Positions 25,867 to 35,242 of a stretch of DNA of 64,000 nucleotides are shown in pieces. The position numbers and the translations under genes were made by a program. Position 1 is the first letter of the stretch, and each line of letters opens with the position of its first letter. The stretch comes from Methylophaga sp. (GTDB lineage Bacteria > Pseudomonadota > Gammaproteobacteria > Nitrosococcales > Methylophagaceae). The stretch is taken from positions 124,001 through 188,000 of the forward strand of contig PAJP01000005.1 in assembly GCA_002706095.1 (NCBI GenBank). Direction: 5' to 3'. The notes under the pieces are model-generated. The model made no database searches. It saw only the letters and a program-made list of their open reading frames with translations, and was not told where the DNA came from.

Positions 25867-27138
25867 ATGCGATTAGAATCACTCGCCTTACATCACGGTT
25901 ATGAATCTGAACCGACGACTAAATCAGCTGCCGTTCCTATCTACCAAACGACCTCATATACGTTTGACGATACTCAGCACGGCGCTGATTTATTTGACCT
26001 GAAAGTTCCGGGCAATATTTACACACGAATTATGAACCCAACCAATGACGTGCTGGAAAAACGTCTTGCCGAGATGGAAGGCGGTATTGCTGGTCTGGCC
26101 GTGGCATCCGGCATGTCAGCGATTACCTATGCTATCCAGGCGATTGCGGAAGCAGGTGACAATATTGTCAGCAGCACTCAACTCTATGGCGGTAGCTACA
26201 ACCTGTTTGCACATACCTTCCCGCGACAAGGGATTACGGTGCGTATGGCCTCTTTTGACGATTACGACAAAATCGAAAGCCTGATTGACGAGAAAACCAA
26301 AGCCTTATTCTGTGAATCAATTGGTAACCCTGCCGGTAATATCGTTGATATACAGCGTTGGGCTGAGATTGCTCATCGTCATGGTGTACCGTTAATTGTC
26401 GATAATACAGTAGCCACACCTTATCTTTGCCGTGTTTTTGATCATGGTGCAGATATCGTCGTGCATTCATTAACCAAATACATCGGCGGTCATGGCACAA
26501 CAGTTGGCGGCATGATTGTCGACTCAGGTCGTTTTGACTGGGTGGCGAATAAAGATCGTTTCCCGATGCTTAACGAACCTGATCCTTCTTACCATGGCGT
26601 GGTCTATACAGAAGCATTAGGGCCTGCCGCCTATATTGGTCGTTGTCGTGTCATTCCGCTGCGTAATACGGGTTCAGCCTTGTCTCCTCACAGTGCCTTT
26701 TTATTAATGCAGGGTCTTGAAACCTTGGGTTTAAGAATGGAACGTCACTGTGAGAATGCACTGAAAGTCGCTAATTATTTGCAACAACACCCTAAAGTGG
26801 AATGGGTCAATTACGCGGCTTTAGAAAACAGCCCCTATCATGCGGTCTGCCAGAAAATTACCAAAGGTCAGGCTTCCGGTATTCTCAGCTTTGGCATCAC
26901 CGGAGGCAAAGAAGCAGGTGCCCGCTTTATTGATGCTTTGCAGATGATTTTACGTCTGGTCAATATTGGTGATGCAAAATCACTGGCCTGCCACCCTGCT
27001 ACCACCACTCATCGTCAGTTAAACCCGGAAGAGCTGGCCACCGCAGGCGTATCAGAAGACTTAGTGCGTATTTCGGTCGGGATTGAGCATATTGACGACA
27101 TTATTGCTGATATCGCTCAGGCACTGGAAAAAGCATAA
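25867..27138 (+). CDS. metY: O-acetylhomoserine sulfhydrylase (homocysteine synthase)
   Basis: A 423-residue PLP enzyme of the Cys/Met metabolism family. Motifs: IYQTTSYTFDDTQHGADLF near the start, YTRIMNPTNDVLEKRLAEMEGG, and the PLP lysine in VVHSLTKYIGGHGTTVGG. The length and the insert around YHGVVYTEALGPAAYIGRCR distinguish it from the shorter MetB/MetC enzymes. It joins O-acetylhomoserine with sulfide to make homocysteine. The start at 25867 is preferred because GGAGAG lies just before this ATG. An in-frame ATG at 25855 would overlap that site. It is monocistronic, with terminators on both sides. Confidence 0.87.
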   Translation: MRLESLALHHGYESEPTTKSAAVPIYQTTSYTFDDTQHGADLFDLKVPGNIYTRIMNPTNDVLEKRLAEMEGGIAGLAVASGMSAITYAIQAIAEAGDNIVSSTQLYGGSYNLFAHTFPRQGITVRMASFDDYDKIESLIDEKTKALFCESIGNPAGNIVDIQRWAEIAHRHGVPLIVDNTVATPYLCRVFDHGADIVVHSLTKYIGGHGTTVGGMIVDSGRFDWVANKDRFPMLNEPDPSYHGVVYTEALGPAAYIGRCRVIPLRNTGSALSPHSAFLLMQGLETLGLRMERHCENALKVANYLQQHPKVEWVNYAALENSPYHAVCQKITKGQASGILSFGITGGKEAGARFIDALQMILRLVNIGDAKSLACHPATTTHRQLNPEELATAGVSEDLVRISVGIEHIDDIIADIAQALEKA

Positions 27139-27154
27139 AAACAGCTTTATTTAT

Positions 27155-27197
27155 CTCAACCTGATCTCACGGTCAGGTTGAGCATATTATTTTTTTA
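27155..27197 (+). terminator. Terminator after metY
   Basis: CTCAACCTGA and TCAGGTTGAG form a perfect 10-bp stem with an 8-base loop, followed by CATATTATTTTTTTA. It lies 16 bases after the stop codon. Confidence 0.85.
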
Positions 27198-27276
27198 TTG
27201 CCACTCGCCACACTTATAATGGCATCTCATTAAGTTGAGAGCGCTCTTCGTGCCATAACCAACGCCCATCAAAAAA

Positions 27277-28167
27277 ATGACTAAACGCTCACCTAACAAA
27301 GGTTTACATCCTAGAAACCTTCATAATCACGGTTATGACTTTCTTGAATTGATAGCCAGCCATCCCCCCTTAGACGCTTTTGTATTCACCAATGATTTTG
27401 ATCATTTATCTATCGACTACAGTGATGCTGAGGCCGTCAAACAACTAAATGCCGCTCTGCTGGCACATCATTATCAAATCAAGGACTGGGCTATCCCCGA
27501 TGGTGCCTTGTGCCCGCCGATTCCTGGACGCGTCGACTATATCCACTACATAGCTGATTTATTAGGTGTTACAGATCGCACTAGCGATATCCGAATGCTC
27601 GATATAGGTATTGGCGCCAATGGCATTTATTCTCTGTTAGCCAGTCGGTGTTATGGCTGGCAATGTGTGGGCAGTGATATCAATGAAACGTCACTCAACA
27701 ATGTCGCCACCATACTCGATAACAACAAAACATTAGAAACACAGGTGACACTGCGTCATCAGCCAAATCCACATCACATATTTGAAGGCATCATTAAGCA
27801 AGGTGAGCGATTTGATGTGAGCGTGTGTAATCCGCCTTTTCATGCTTCTGCTGAAGCAGCATTAAAAACGCATCAACAAAAACAACATAATTTAAAGCTA
27901 AAAACCAATAAGCCTACATTGAATTTTGGCGGTTCAGCAGCCGAATTATGGTGCAATGGTGGTGAGAAATTGTTTCTCAAAAAGATGATTCGTGAGAGTC
28001 AGGCGTTTGCCGAGCAATGTCGTTGGTTTACGAGTCTGGTGTCAAAAATTGAGAACGTAAAACCCGCAATCAAGTTAATTCAAAAACTGGGCGCTACTGA
28101 GGTAAAACAAATTGATATGTATCAAGGTAACAAAATCACACGTATCCTCGCCTGGACGTTTAATTAA
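27277..28167 (+). CDS. rlmF: 23S rRNA (adenine(1618)-N(6))-methyltransferase RlmF
   Basis: A 296-residue SAM-dependent methyltransferase that adds m6A at position 1618 of 23S rRNA. It shows the family's N-terminal GLHPRNLHNHGYDFLELI, the SAM-binding LDIGIGANGIYSLLA and the catalytic NPPF motif (CNPPFHASAEAA). It is about the length of E. coli RlmF (about 308). The ATG has no clear ribosome-binding site. The next gene converges on its 3' end with a 15-bp gap. Confidence 0.9.
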   Translation: MTKRSPNKGLHPRNLHNHGYDFLELIASHPPLDAFVFTNDFDHLSIDYSDAEAVKQLNAALLAHHYQIKDWAIPDGALCPPIPGRVDYIHYIADLLGVTDRTSDIRMLDIGIGANGIYSLLASRCYGWQCVGSDINETSLNNVATILDNNKTLETQVTLRHQPNPHHIFEGIIKQGERFDVSVCNPPFHASAEAALKTHQQKQHNLKLKTNKPTLNFGGSAAELWCNGGEKLFLKKMIRESQAFAEQCRWFTSLVSKIENVKPAIKLIQKLGATEVKQIDMYQGNKITRILAWTFN

Positions 28168-28182
28168 AACGGTCAGCAGTCG

Positions 28183-29064
28183 CTAACGAACCTTCACTAA
28201 GTTGCGACCAGCCGCTTTCGCCTCGTACATAGCTTCATCCACCTTGTTTATGGCATCGTCAACACTATAGGCGGGATCAAGGGATGTGACACCAATCGAG
28301 GCCGTTACTTGTAATGTGTTACCTTCTTTATCGTAAATAATCTGCTGTTCTGCAACCATGCTGCGAATACGCTCTGCCACATGTTCGACTTGTTCTAATG
28401 TGGTATTGGGCATGCAAATCAGGAATTCTTCGCCACCGTAGCGATAAAGCTGATCATAAGGTCTCAATACGTGCTGTAAACATGCGACCGTTTTAATCAA
28501 TACCTCATCGCCGACTGAGTGCCCGTAGTTATCATTCACCTGTTTAAAGTGGTCAAGATCGAGCATAGCCAATGCGCTGGGTTGTTGGCTTCGTTTTGCC
28601 AGAGCATGCTCTTTATTCAGTTCAGCCTGCATACCGGCTCGCGTCTGAGCCCCAGTTAAGGGATCCAGGTTCTGGACCAAATCGGCGAACTCGTGACGTA
28701 ATGCCTGGAACTGTGTCCGCATCTTTTCAAGCTCATCGTTAAACTCATCAAACAAGCTCACTGGAATCCCTTGATCAGACACGACAAGCTCAATCAGTTG
28801 CTTCGCTTTTCTGTGCATCTTTTCATGGGCTATTTCCAGAGACACAAAGGTGGGATGCTCCTGAATCAGCTCGATATGTGAGGTGTACAACCACTCACCA
28901 AATTCACATGACTTATGTGCATCATTTTTGAGATCTTTTTCATCAGGTGCCACGCGGGACACTAACACTCGCAAAAGCCGTTGATACCATTGTTGATGAC
29001 TGTCTATCGCTTTATCTATTTCATCAATAACAAAGCGTAATTGTTGGTGAATCACCGTTGTCAT
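28183..29064 (-). CDS. dgcZ: Zinc-sensing diguanylate cyclase (CZB-GGDEF, DgcZ-like)
   Basis: A 293-residue cytoplasmic protein. Residues about 10-125 form a CZB zinc-binding helical domain with the expected ligands H23 (DSHQQW), C53 (KSCEFGEW), H80 and H84 (IAHEKMH), one position off those I recall for E. coli DgcZ. The C-terminal half is a GGDEF domain with RYGGEEFLICM as active site and LDLDHFKQVNDNYGHSVGDEVL. Zinc binding inhibits DgcZ and so lowers c-di-GMP. No membrane segment is present. The gene stands alone, between rlmF and an aminotransferase read in the same direction. Confidence 0.85.
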   Translation of the reverse strand: MTTVIHQQLRFVIDEIDKAIDSHQQWYQRLLRVLVSRVAPDEKDLKNDAHKSCEFGEWLYTSHIELIQEHPTFVSLEIAHEKMHRKAKQLIELVVSDQGIPVSLFDEFNDELEKMRTQFQALRHEFADLVQNLDPLTGAQTRAGMQAELNKEHALAKRSQQPSALAMLDLDHFKQVNDNYGHSVGDEVLIKTVACLQHVLRPYDQLYRYGGEEFLICMPNTTLEQVEHVAERIRSMVAEQQIIYDKEGNTLQVTASIGVTSLDPAYSVDDAINKVDEAMYEAKAAGRNLVKVR

Positions 29065-29161
29065 GCCTGCCCATCCGATTGGTAATGAATATAGAGCCGA
29101 CGATGTCAGACTCTCATTTGACTATTCCATATTAGCGTTTGCTAAACAAGCCTTATTTGAT

Positions 29162-30340
29162 TTATCCAGTCATGACACGTTTGATACGCTCAGCAGCTTC
29201 TACCAGCAATAACTCATCTCTTGTATAGGCAAAACGACAATGTGACTCAGCTTGGTGATGGCCAAAATCCAAACCTGGTGTGATAGCGACACCGGCTTGA
29301 CTTAGCAGGAACCGGGATAAAGCCATACTATCGGGTATCTGCTCATTCAGCAGTGTTGAACAATCTGCATAAAGATAAAAAGCACCTTGTGGCGTGACGG
29401 GTATGGAAAAGCCGATATCTTTCAATAATGGCAGCAAGGTATTTCGGCGGCGCTCAAAGGCTTGGCGACGTTGTTCTAATATCGCTAAGGTATTGGACTG
29501 AAACGCCGCCAGTGCGGCATATTGCGACATGGTCGTTGGTGCAAGAAACAGATTCTGGGCTAATTTGTCCATCACTTCGGTATAGCCTTCCGGCACCATT
29601 AACCAGCCCAAACGCCATCCCGTCATACCAAAGAATTTAGAAAAGCTGTTGACGACAAACACCTGATCACTCACCGATAAGGCCGTGGGCGCGTGAAAGC
29701 CATCATAGGTAAGGCCATGATAAATCTCATCAACGACGAGATGGCCTGATTTTCTCGCGACAGCAGCAGCTAACTCCTTGAGGTCTGGTTGGGTTAACAC
29801 CGTGCCTGTTGGATTAGATGGTGAAGCGACTAAAGCCATCGCGGTATTATCATCCCAATATTGCTCAATATGCTGAGCGGTGAGTTGGTATTGGTTATTC
29901 GCATTAACCGGAATACTATTGACGCGTCCTTCAACAAATCTGGCAAAGTGTTTATTGCAGGGATAACCGGGATCCGCCAACAACACCTGCTTCTGTTTCT
30001 CGAGTAACGCTCCCATTACCAAAAGTAATGCACCTGATGCGCCTGGTGTGACAATAATTCGCTCAGCATTGACCTTTACCTGATACTGCTCTTCATACCA
30101 GCCAGCAATTGCTTCTCTTAATTCAGGCAAACCACACGCTGGGGTGTAATGCGTCTTACCTTGCTTTAATGCATGTATGCCGGCTTCGATAATCGGTTGA
30201 GGTGTGTCAAAGTCGGGCTCACCCACTTCCATATGAATGATGTTCTGTCCTGCCGCTTCCAGCTGTTTAGCCTGAGACAAAATATCCATAACGTGGAAGG
30301 GAGAAATTGCGTTTGCGCGACTGGCGACTTTTTTGGTCAT
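29162..30340 (-). CDS. Class I/II PLP aminotransferase
   Basis: A 392-residue fold-type I aminotransferase. Motifs include MEVGEPDFDTPQPIIEAG, GKTHYTPACGLPELREAI, SPSNPTGTVL and the PLP lysine in VVNSFSKFFGMTGWRLGW. It belongs to the aspartate/aromatic/alanine aminotransferase group. The donor and acceptor cannot be fixed from the sequence, and it has no operon partner. The ATG is followed by a typical MTKKVASRANAISPFHVMDIL opening. Confidence 0.8.
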   Translation of the reverse strand: MTKKVASRANAISPFHVMDILSQAKQLEAAGQNIIHMEVGEPDFDTPQPIIEAGIHALKQGKTHYTPACGLPELREAIAGWYEEQYQVKVNAERIIVTPGASGALLLVMGALLEKQKQVLLADPGYPCNKHFARFVEGRVNSIPVNANNQYQLTAQHIEQYWDDNTAMALVASPSNPTGTVLTQPDLKELAAAVARKSGHLVVDEIYHGLTYDGFHAPTALSVSDQVFVVNSFSKFFGMTGWRLGWLMVPEGYTEVMDKLAQNLFLAPTTMSQYAALAAFQSNTLAILEQRRQAFERRRNTLLPLLKDIGFSIPVTPQGAFYLYADCSTLLNEQIPDSMALSRFLLSQAGVAITPGLDFGHHQAESHCRFAYTRDELLLVEAAERIKRVMTG

Positions 30341-30672
30341 GCCGTATCCGTTTGAGTTTTAAGGTGAAATAATTGGCGGCTAGTTTAGCAAATTCAGCTG
30401 GTTTAACAGCAGCTATTGAAAAGGCTTGCCAATGCCCATACATAGGCGTACTAATCTACTGTTGAAAAAGATAGACAGGTGCGCGTTTCGGTGCCATGCT
30501 CTCTGGTTTTTAATCAGACTGATGTCGAGACGAAGAGAAAAAGTGATGGTTTTTTATTGTTAAATAATCAATTATCACCACACCCGTTCATCGACGTTAA
30601 TTTTAATTTTGCACAAGCTGGGCGCTTCTGGTATAGATTCGCCCTTGGTTTTAGAAAGTATGAGGTTTCAAG
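30341..30672. other. 332-bp divergent intergenic region between the aminotransferase gene and dksA
   Basis: No convincing coding frame. The half next to dksA is AT-rich and carries a good sigma70-type promoter (listed separately). The half next to the aminotransferase gene shows no clear promoter or repeat. Confidence 0.6.
30609..30637 (+). promoter_or_regulatory. Sigma70-type promoter of dksA
   Basis: TTGCAC at 30609-30614 and TATAGA at 30632-30637, separated by exactly 17 bp, 35 bp upstream of the dksA start codon. Each element is one mismatch from consensus (TTGACA needs two changes in its second half). An AT-rich stretch precedes it. Confidence 0.7.
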
Positions 30673-31095
30673 ATGGAAAACACTCAAGTCGACACTAAGA
30701 TTACTCCTTACCAGGAGCAAGCAGGCGAAGAGTATATGAACGATGCTCAAGTTGAGCACTTTCGTCAGATTTTAGAAAACTGGAGAGCACAGCTTCGTGC
30801 TGAGGTCGACCGCACCGTTCATCACATGCAAGATGAAGCGGCCAACTTCCCCGATCCAAATGATCGCGCCACACAGGAAGAAGAATTCACACTTGAGTTA
30901 CGCACACGTGACCGTGAACGTAAATTAATCAAGAAGATTGATGAGTCACTGGTGGACTTAGAAAAAGGTGACTACGGTTTCTGTGAGTCATGTGGTACTG
31001 AAATCGGTATTCGTCGTTTAGAAGCTCGACCAACAGCAACGCTATGCATCGATTGTAAAACTCTGGACGAAATCAGAGAAAAGAACCGCATCTGA
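30673..31095 (+). CDS. dksA: RNA polymerase-binding transcription factor DksA
   Basis: A 140-residue protein with the coiled-coil that enters the RNA polymerase secondary channel. The tip residues [19 protein letters not shown] contain the acidic pair needed for activity. A C4 zinc finger ([20 protein letters not shown], then CIDC) follows. It works with ppGpp to adjust transcription of rRNA and amino acid genes. GAGG stands seven bases before the ATG. It is monocistronic, with its own promoter and a strong terminator. Confidence 0.95.
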   Translation: MENTQVDTKITPYQEQAGEEYMNDAQVEHFRQILENWRAQLRAEVDRTVHHMQDEAANFPDPNDRATQEEEFTLELRTRDRERKLIKKIDESLVDLEKGDYGFCESCGTEIGIRRLEARPTATLCIDCKTLDEIREKNRI

Positions 31096-31158
31096 TTCGT
31101 CTGTTATAAGGCGTTGTTTCAAAGCATCAGGATTGATGCTTTAAGACCTCATACGCAT

Positions 31159-31186
31159 AAAAAAGCCCCGATATCGGGGCTTTTTT
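31159..31186. terminator. Bidirectional terminator between dksA and tamB
   Basis: GCCCCGATATCGGGGC is a perfect 16-bp palindrome flanked by A-run and T-run, so it can end transcription from both converging genes. Confidence 0.88.
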
Positions 31187-31205
31187 GTATCGTCTCTTTC
31201 AACCT

Positions 31206-34200
31206 CTAATCATTAGAGGGCTCATAGGTATAAAGTAAATCTACACCACTTTCAGTGCCCGATTCTGCTTTTAACGCCCAGATTTTACTTAGCTGATATC
31301 GAAGCTCCACACTACTGACTGAATCAAACACGCCAATCCCGTAGCTTAGATAGAGTTTTGGTGATAAATATTTACCAATCGTCAACGCTGCATTTTCTTT
31401 ACTATCACCGGTAATAGCAAACTCATCCAGACCAAACGTGTTAGCAATATCGTCACCAATCATCGCCCCATTTTGTAGGCCAATACCTGTCGCCGCTGAG
31501 GCCAATAGCGCCGCATCGGTGGCGCTGGCTTGCTCAATCGGTTTGCCTAAAATCAAATAAGATAAAATATCATCCTGACTCATATCAGGATCAGAAAATA
31601 ACGTTGCCTGAGGTGCATTCACATTACCTTCAATATACAGGCCTGCAGTCACCTCTTTTGTTTCTCGTACTGCTTTAATATCCAGCTCAGGATTATCAAT
31701 AGGACCAGAAAAACGAATTTTGCCATTGTCGACTTTCAATAACTGTCCATAGGCAATATAGCTTCCGTCTTTAATCGTTATCTGGCCATTACCTAGCAAG
31801 ACATCATTAGGGTTACCTGACACCTGCAAATTACCCGTCAAGCGTCCCTGAAATCCCATAGCTTTGATCTGAACTTTGTCACCAAGACTGACCGTGATAT
31901 CCAACTGAGTTTGTGAGGAACTCGCCTGTTCCGTTTGGGTATCTGAAATGACCTTCACATCAGTACTGGGGCTCACTGATGAGTTAAACCGAGTCGGTTC
32001 AATCTGGGCGCGTGGAATCGATACTTTCCCTGTGACTTTGGTGGCTTCCGGAGTCACTGTAATCGTCATATCGGGCTCAGCAATAACTAGTGCTTCAGGT
32101 GTGTTCATCACTTCAAGCTGTGACCCTGATACATTTGCAGTCAGCGCCCAGCCCGAGTTCTGTAGCACATATTCACCTGTGACATTGAGCTGCCCTTCAC
32201 CTGATTCAGCCGTTAAGGTCATCTGAACCTTGTCAAGGTTACCGTTAATATCCGCTTGGATATTTTTCACAATAATTCCGGCATCCACCACGCTAACCTG
32301 TCCATTAGCCAACTTCGCTTTACCATCAATCTCTGGTTGCTCTATGGTTCCGCTAATACCGATATTGACATCCAGCTCGCCTTGCAAGCCTTCAATGGCC
32401 GGATGTGAAAATTGTAATGCTGACATATCCGCGATATGGGTAGTGATCTTACCTTTTAGTGCTGCCTGGTTTGGGTCGGCCATTAAAGCCTCTGCACTGG
32501 CTGTTGCTATGTCTGCATTCATGGCTGATACACCCTCTATTTGAGGTTCAATGTGCAGCTGTGCTGTGGTCTGAGTCTCATCTAACTGATACTCAATAAA
32601 GGTATTTTTCAGCGTAACGGCTTGCTTTTGTTGAAGGTCTGACTGATTAAGCTGAACAGAACCATTTTCTAGAGAAATTTTGCCTGACCCCGTCATCTTA
32701 TTGTGCTTATCTGCTGCCAGGTTAAAGCGGCCTTTTAACTGTCCTTGCAGCTGCTCAAGTTCCACGGCTAGTGGCTCAAACAACGTCAAAGGTAAATCCG
32801 CAAACTCGCCTGATACTTGCCACTGTTCTTGAGAATGCATTGCAGCCAAACAGAGATTTCCTTTTTCAGACTGCCAGCAGTGACGGGGAATATCTTGCTG
32901 TTGCGCACTAAGTTGAAGCTCACCTTTTTCTCTCAGTTGCCAAACACCCGCCTGTTCATTACCAAAACTGAATTGACTGAACTGTCCTGTCCATATTTCC
33001 TTGTTCAGCTGTCCGTCTGCTGCTAAATCGAGATTGATCATGTTTGAGTCAACATTAAGCTGTATTTGGTGAGACTGTTGTTTTCCTTGCACAGCAAGCT
33101 CAATACGGTTAATGAGTTGATCGGATAGCATCAGTCCAGTAACAAGAATGTGGCTATTGATATTGGCATTAGTTTGCAGACTGACATCAATATTGCCTGA
33201 GAGTGTCTCTACTTTTGTTGTTTCAAAGGCAAGGGCTTGGCCATTAATCTCCGCCAAAATACGTGGTTGTTCGACACTACCTGTTAACTCGCCTTCACCG
33301 CTCAGTTGTCCTTGCAAGCCAGGATACAGATCTTGTAGGTCAGGTGAGCTTAATGTCCAGTCAATATCCAGGATGTCATTTTGAAGCTGTCCATTTAAAC
33401 TCATCTGTGAATCACATGAGTTTGCTTTGAGGGTATCAATCCAGACATCTTCAGCTTGGGTGCGTAGTTTGGCTTCAATCGCCAGCGGTTTCTGTCTCAG
33501 TGTGCCTGATAATCTCAGCGACTCTAATTCGACGGCTAGTTGCTTATTTTTCTGGCTGACTTTTAACGGTACCTGACCGGATAAGTTACCTGGCCATTCT
33601 GGCACAATAATCCCAGGGTTGAGCTGTGTTAATGTCAGCTCACCATTCACTAAGGATTCCCCCGCCCAGGCTAACCGGCCTTGATATTCAACTTTACCCT
33701 GCCCCAACTCAACATATAATTGACTTTGCTCAAACCCTATATCGGTTTGTCCATCACCTGAGGCTTTTACCTTCATGGCGACCTCATTTACCGATAAATC
33801 AGTTTCTGAGCGTAATGTCATGCTGCTGGTATTGCCTGCTAAACTTAATCGACCTTCCCTTATATCAATAGCTAATTCACTAAGCGAGTCAGGTATGGTG
33901 ATATCACGCCAATGGGCCTCAAGATCATAAGTGATTGGGGTTGATGACCAGTCAATATGACCTGCCGTATCGATATTTCCCCCCAGACCTTGCATCTCGA
34001 GTTGTTCGATTTCAAGCGATGAATCATTGCCTTCCAGCTTTGCCGTGATCGCCACGGGCTCATTCTGGTAACTTGTTACCGTATCCAGCGTAGCTTCGTA
34101 ATGCTTTAATGAACCGGTTAGCATGACTTCGCCTTGCTCACTTTTTATCAACACATCGTCGCCTTGTAATGGCCACTGAAGTTGTTGCCATACCGCCTTA

Positions 34201-35240
34201 AGATCAAAGGCTATATCAGGTGTATTAGTATTGACCTTGCCTGCGACGGTAATGATTTTTTCGTTATCAGGGCTCGCTGTAAGCTCGATATTCCAGTCAG
34301 CCATATCGTCAGTGTTAGCTTGAATAGCTAGATCAATAGCTGGCAATTCCGGCTGTTTCGCCGTCAATCGCAGCGAGCTCGTCATGGTTGACAACGTGCC
34401 TTTCGCATGAAGATTGACCTTATTTAGTTCTAATGCCTGTTCAGGCACAAGTTGACTGATATCAACCACATCGGCAGAGACTGTTAATATCCAGTCCAAC
34501 GAAGAGGTCAGGTCATTAACAACCAGTTTCTGCTCGGATTTAACGGGCTGCTGAACGTGCTGAGTGAGTACGAGTTGTTGTTGATTGCCGTTTATATTGC
34601 CATCGATGATGACAGTTTCAGCTAAGACATCCGAGATTTGTGCCTGATACGCCAAATCGACCGCATGTTCTGCTGTTAAGCCTATACGCCCTTTCAACTC
34701 TAGCTGTCCATCTTCGCGTTCGATGTATAGTTTTTTGATAATGACATCATCTGCTATGGTTTCAAGCTCAAGCTGGACATCTTCCAACAACGTATTGCTT
34801 GCTTCAGTTTGAGCAACAGTGACATTTTTAACACTAAGCGTTTCCAGCTTAATGCTCAAAGGTAAATGGATATCCGGCAGTTTGAAGTCAGAACTAGACT
34901 GTTCCGTCTCCTGGCTTTGTTCTGATGTGCTCAAGATCACACCATCCACAGCCACTTGTTGAATGAATAACTGGCGTTTTAATAAAGCTGATGGCTGCCA
35001 TTGCAATACCACACTCTTAATCCGAACGGCGGTTCCCTGCTCTGGTTGATAACGAACATCAGATAAAGACAACTTGCCGAATAATTGGCCATTAGCTTCT
35101 TTAACATTCAGCGCCGGCACAAATGTTTGAACGATATTGAGTGATGCTTTCAGACCTGACTGAGTCGTCAAAAGCCACCCCATACTAAGAATGATGGCCA
35201 CAAAAATAACAATAACACCAATAAGAATAGGCTTACGCAT
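31206..35240 (-). CDS. tamB: Translocation and assembly module inner-membrane protein TamB
   Basis: A 1344-residue protein with an N-terminal membrane anchor (ILIGVIVIFVAIILSMGWLL). A very long periplasmic beta-rich region with AsmA/VacJ-bridge-like repeats follows. The C-terminal DUF490/TamB domain ends in GIQNGAMIGDDIANTFGLDEF and KLYLSYGIGVFDSVSSVELRYQL. TamB spans the periplasm and works with TamA in outer-membrane protein assembly and phospholipid transport. The gene begins two bases after tamA, so the two form an operon. The length is near that of E. coli TamB (1259) with a modest increase. Confidence 0.9.
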   Translation of the reverse strand: MRKPILIGVIVIFVAIILSMGWLLTTQSGLKASLNIVQTFVPALNVKEANGQLFGKLSLSDVRYQPEQGTAVRIKSVVLQWQPSALLKRQLFIQQVAVDGVILSTSEQSQETEQSSSDFKLPDIHLPLSIKLETLSVKNVTVAQTEASNTLLEDVQLELETIADDVIIKKLYIEREDGQLELKGRIGLTAEHAVDLAYQAQISDVLAETVIIDGNINGNQQQLVLTQHVQQPVKSEQKLVVNDLTSSLDWILTVSADVVDISQLVPEQALELNKVNLHAKGTLSTMTSSLRLTAKQPELPAIDLAIQANTDDMADWNIELTASPDNEKIITVAGKVNTNTPDIAFDLKAVWQQLQWPLQGDDVLIKSEQGEVMLTGSLKHYEATLDTVTSYQNEPVAITAKLEGNDSSLEIEQLEMQGLGGNIDTAGHIDWSSTPITYDLEAHWRDITIPDSLSELAIDIREGRLSLAGNTSSMTLRSETDLSVNEVAMKVKASGDGQTDIGFEQSQLYVELGQGKVEYQGRLAWAGESLVNGELTLTQLNPGIIVPEWPGNLSGQVPLKVSQKNKQLAVELESLRLSGTLRQKPLAIEAKLRTQAEDVWIDTLKANSCDSQMSLNGQLQNDILDIDWTLSSPDLQDLYPGLQGQLSGEGELTGSVEQPRILAEINGQALAFETTKVETLSGNIDVSLQTNANINSHILVTGLMLSDQLINRIELAVQGKQQSHQIQLNVDSNMINLDLAADGQLNKEIWTGQFSQFSFGNEQAGVWQLREKGELQLSAQQQDIPRHCWQSEKGNLCLAAMHSQEQWQVSGEFADLPLTLFEPLAVELEQLQGQLKGRFNLAADKHNKMTGSGKISLENGSVQLNQSDLQQKQAVTLKNTFIEYQLDETQTTAQLHIEPQIEGVSAMNADIATASAEALMADPNQAALKGKITTHIADMSALQFSHPAIEGLQGELDVNIGISGTIEQPEIDGKAKLANGQVSVVDAGIIVKNIQADINGNLDKVQMTLTAESGEGQLNVTGEYVLQNSGWALTANVSGSQLEVMNTPEALVIAEPDMTITVTPEATKVTGKVSIPRAQIEPTRFNSSVSPSTDVKVISDTQTEQASSSQTQLDITVSLGDKVQIKAMGFQGRLTGNLQVSGNPNDVLLGNGQITIKDGSYIAYGQLLKVDNGKIRFSGPIDNPELDIKAVRETKEVTAGLYIEGNVNAPQATLFSDPDMSQDDILSYLILGKPIEQASATDAALLASAATGIGLQNGAMIGDDIANTFGLDEFAITGDSKENAALTIGKYLSPKLYLSYGIGVFDSVSSVELRYQLSKIWALKAESGTESGVDLLYTYEPSND

Positions 35241-35242
35241 GT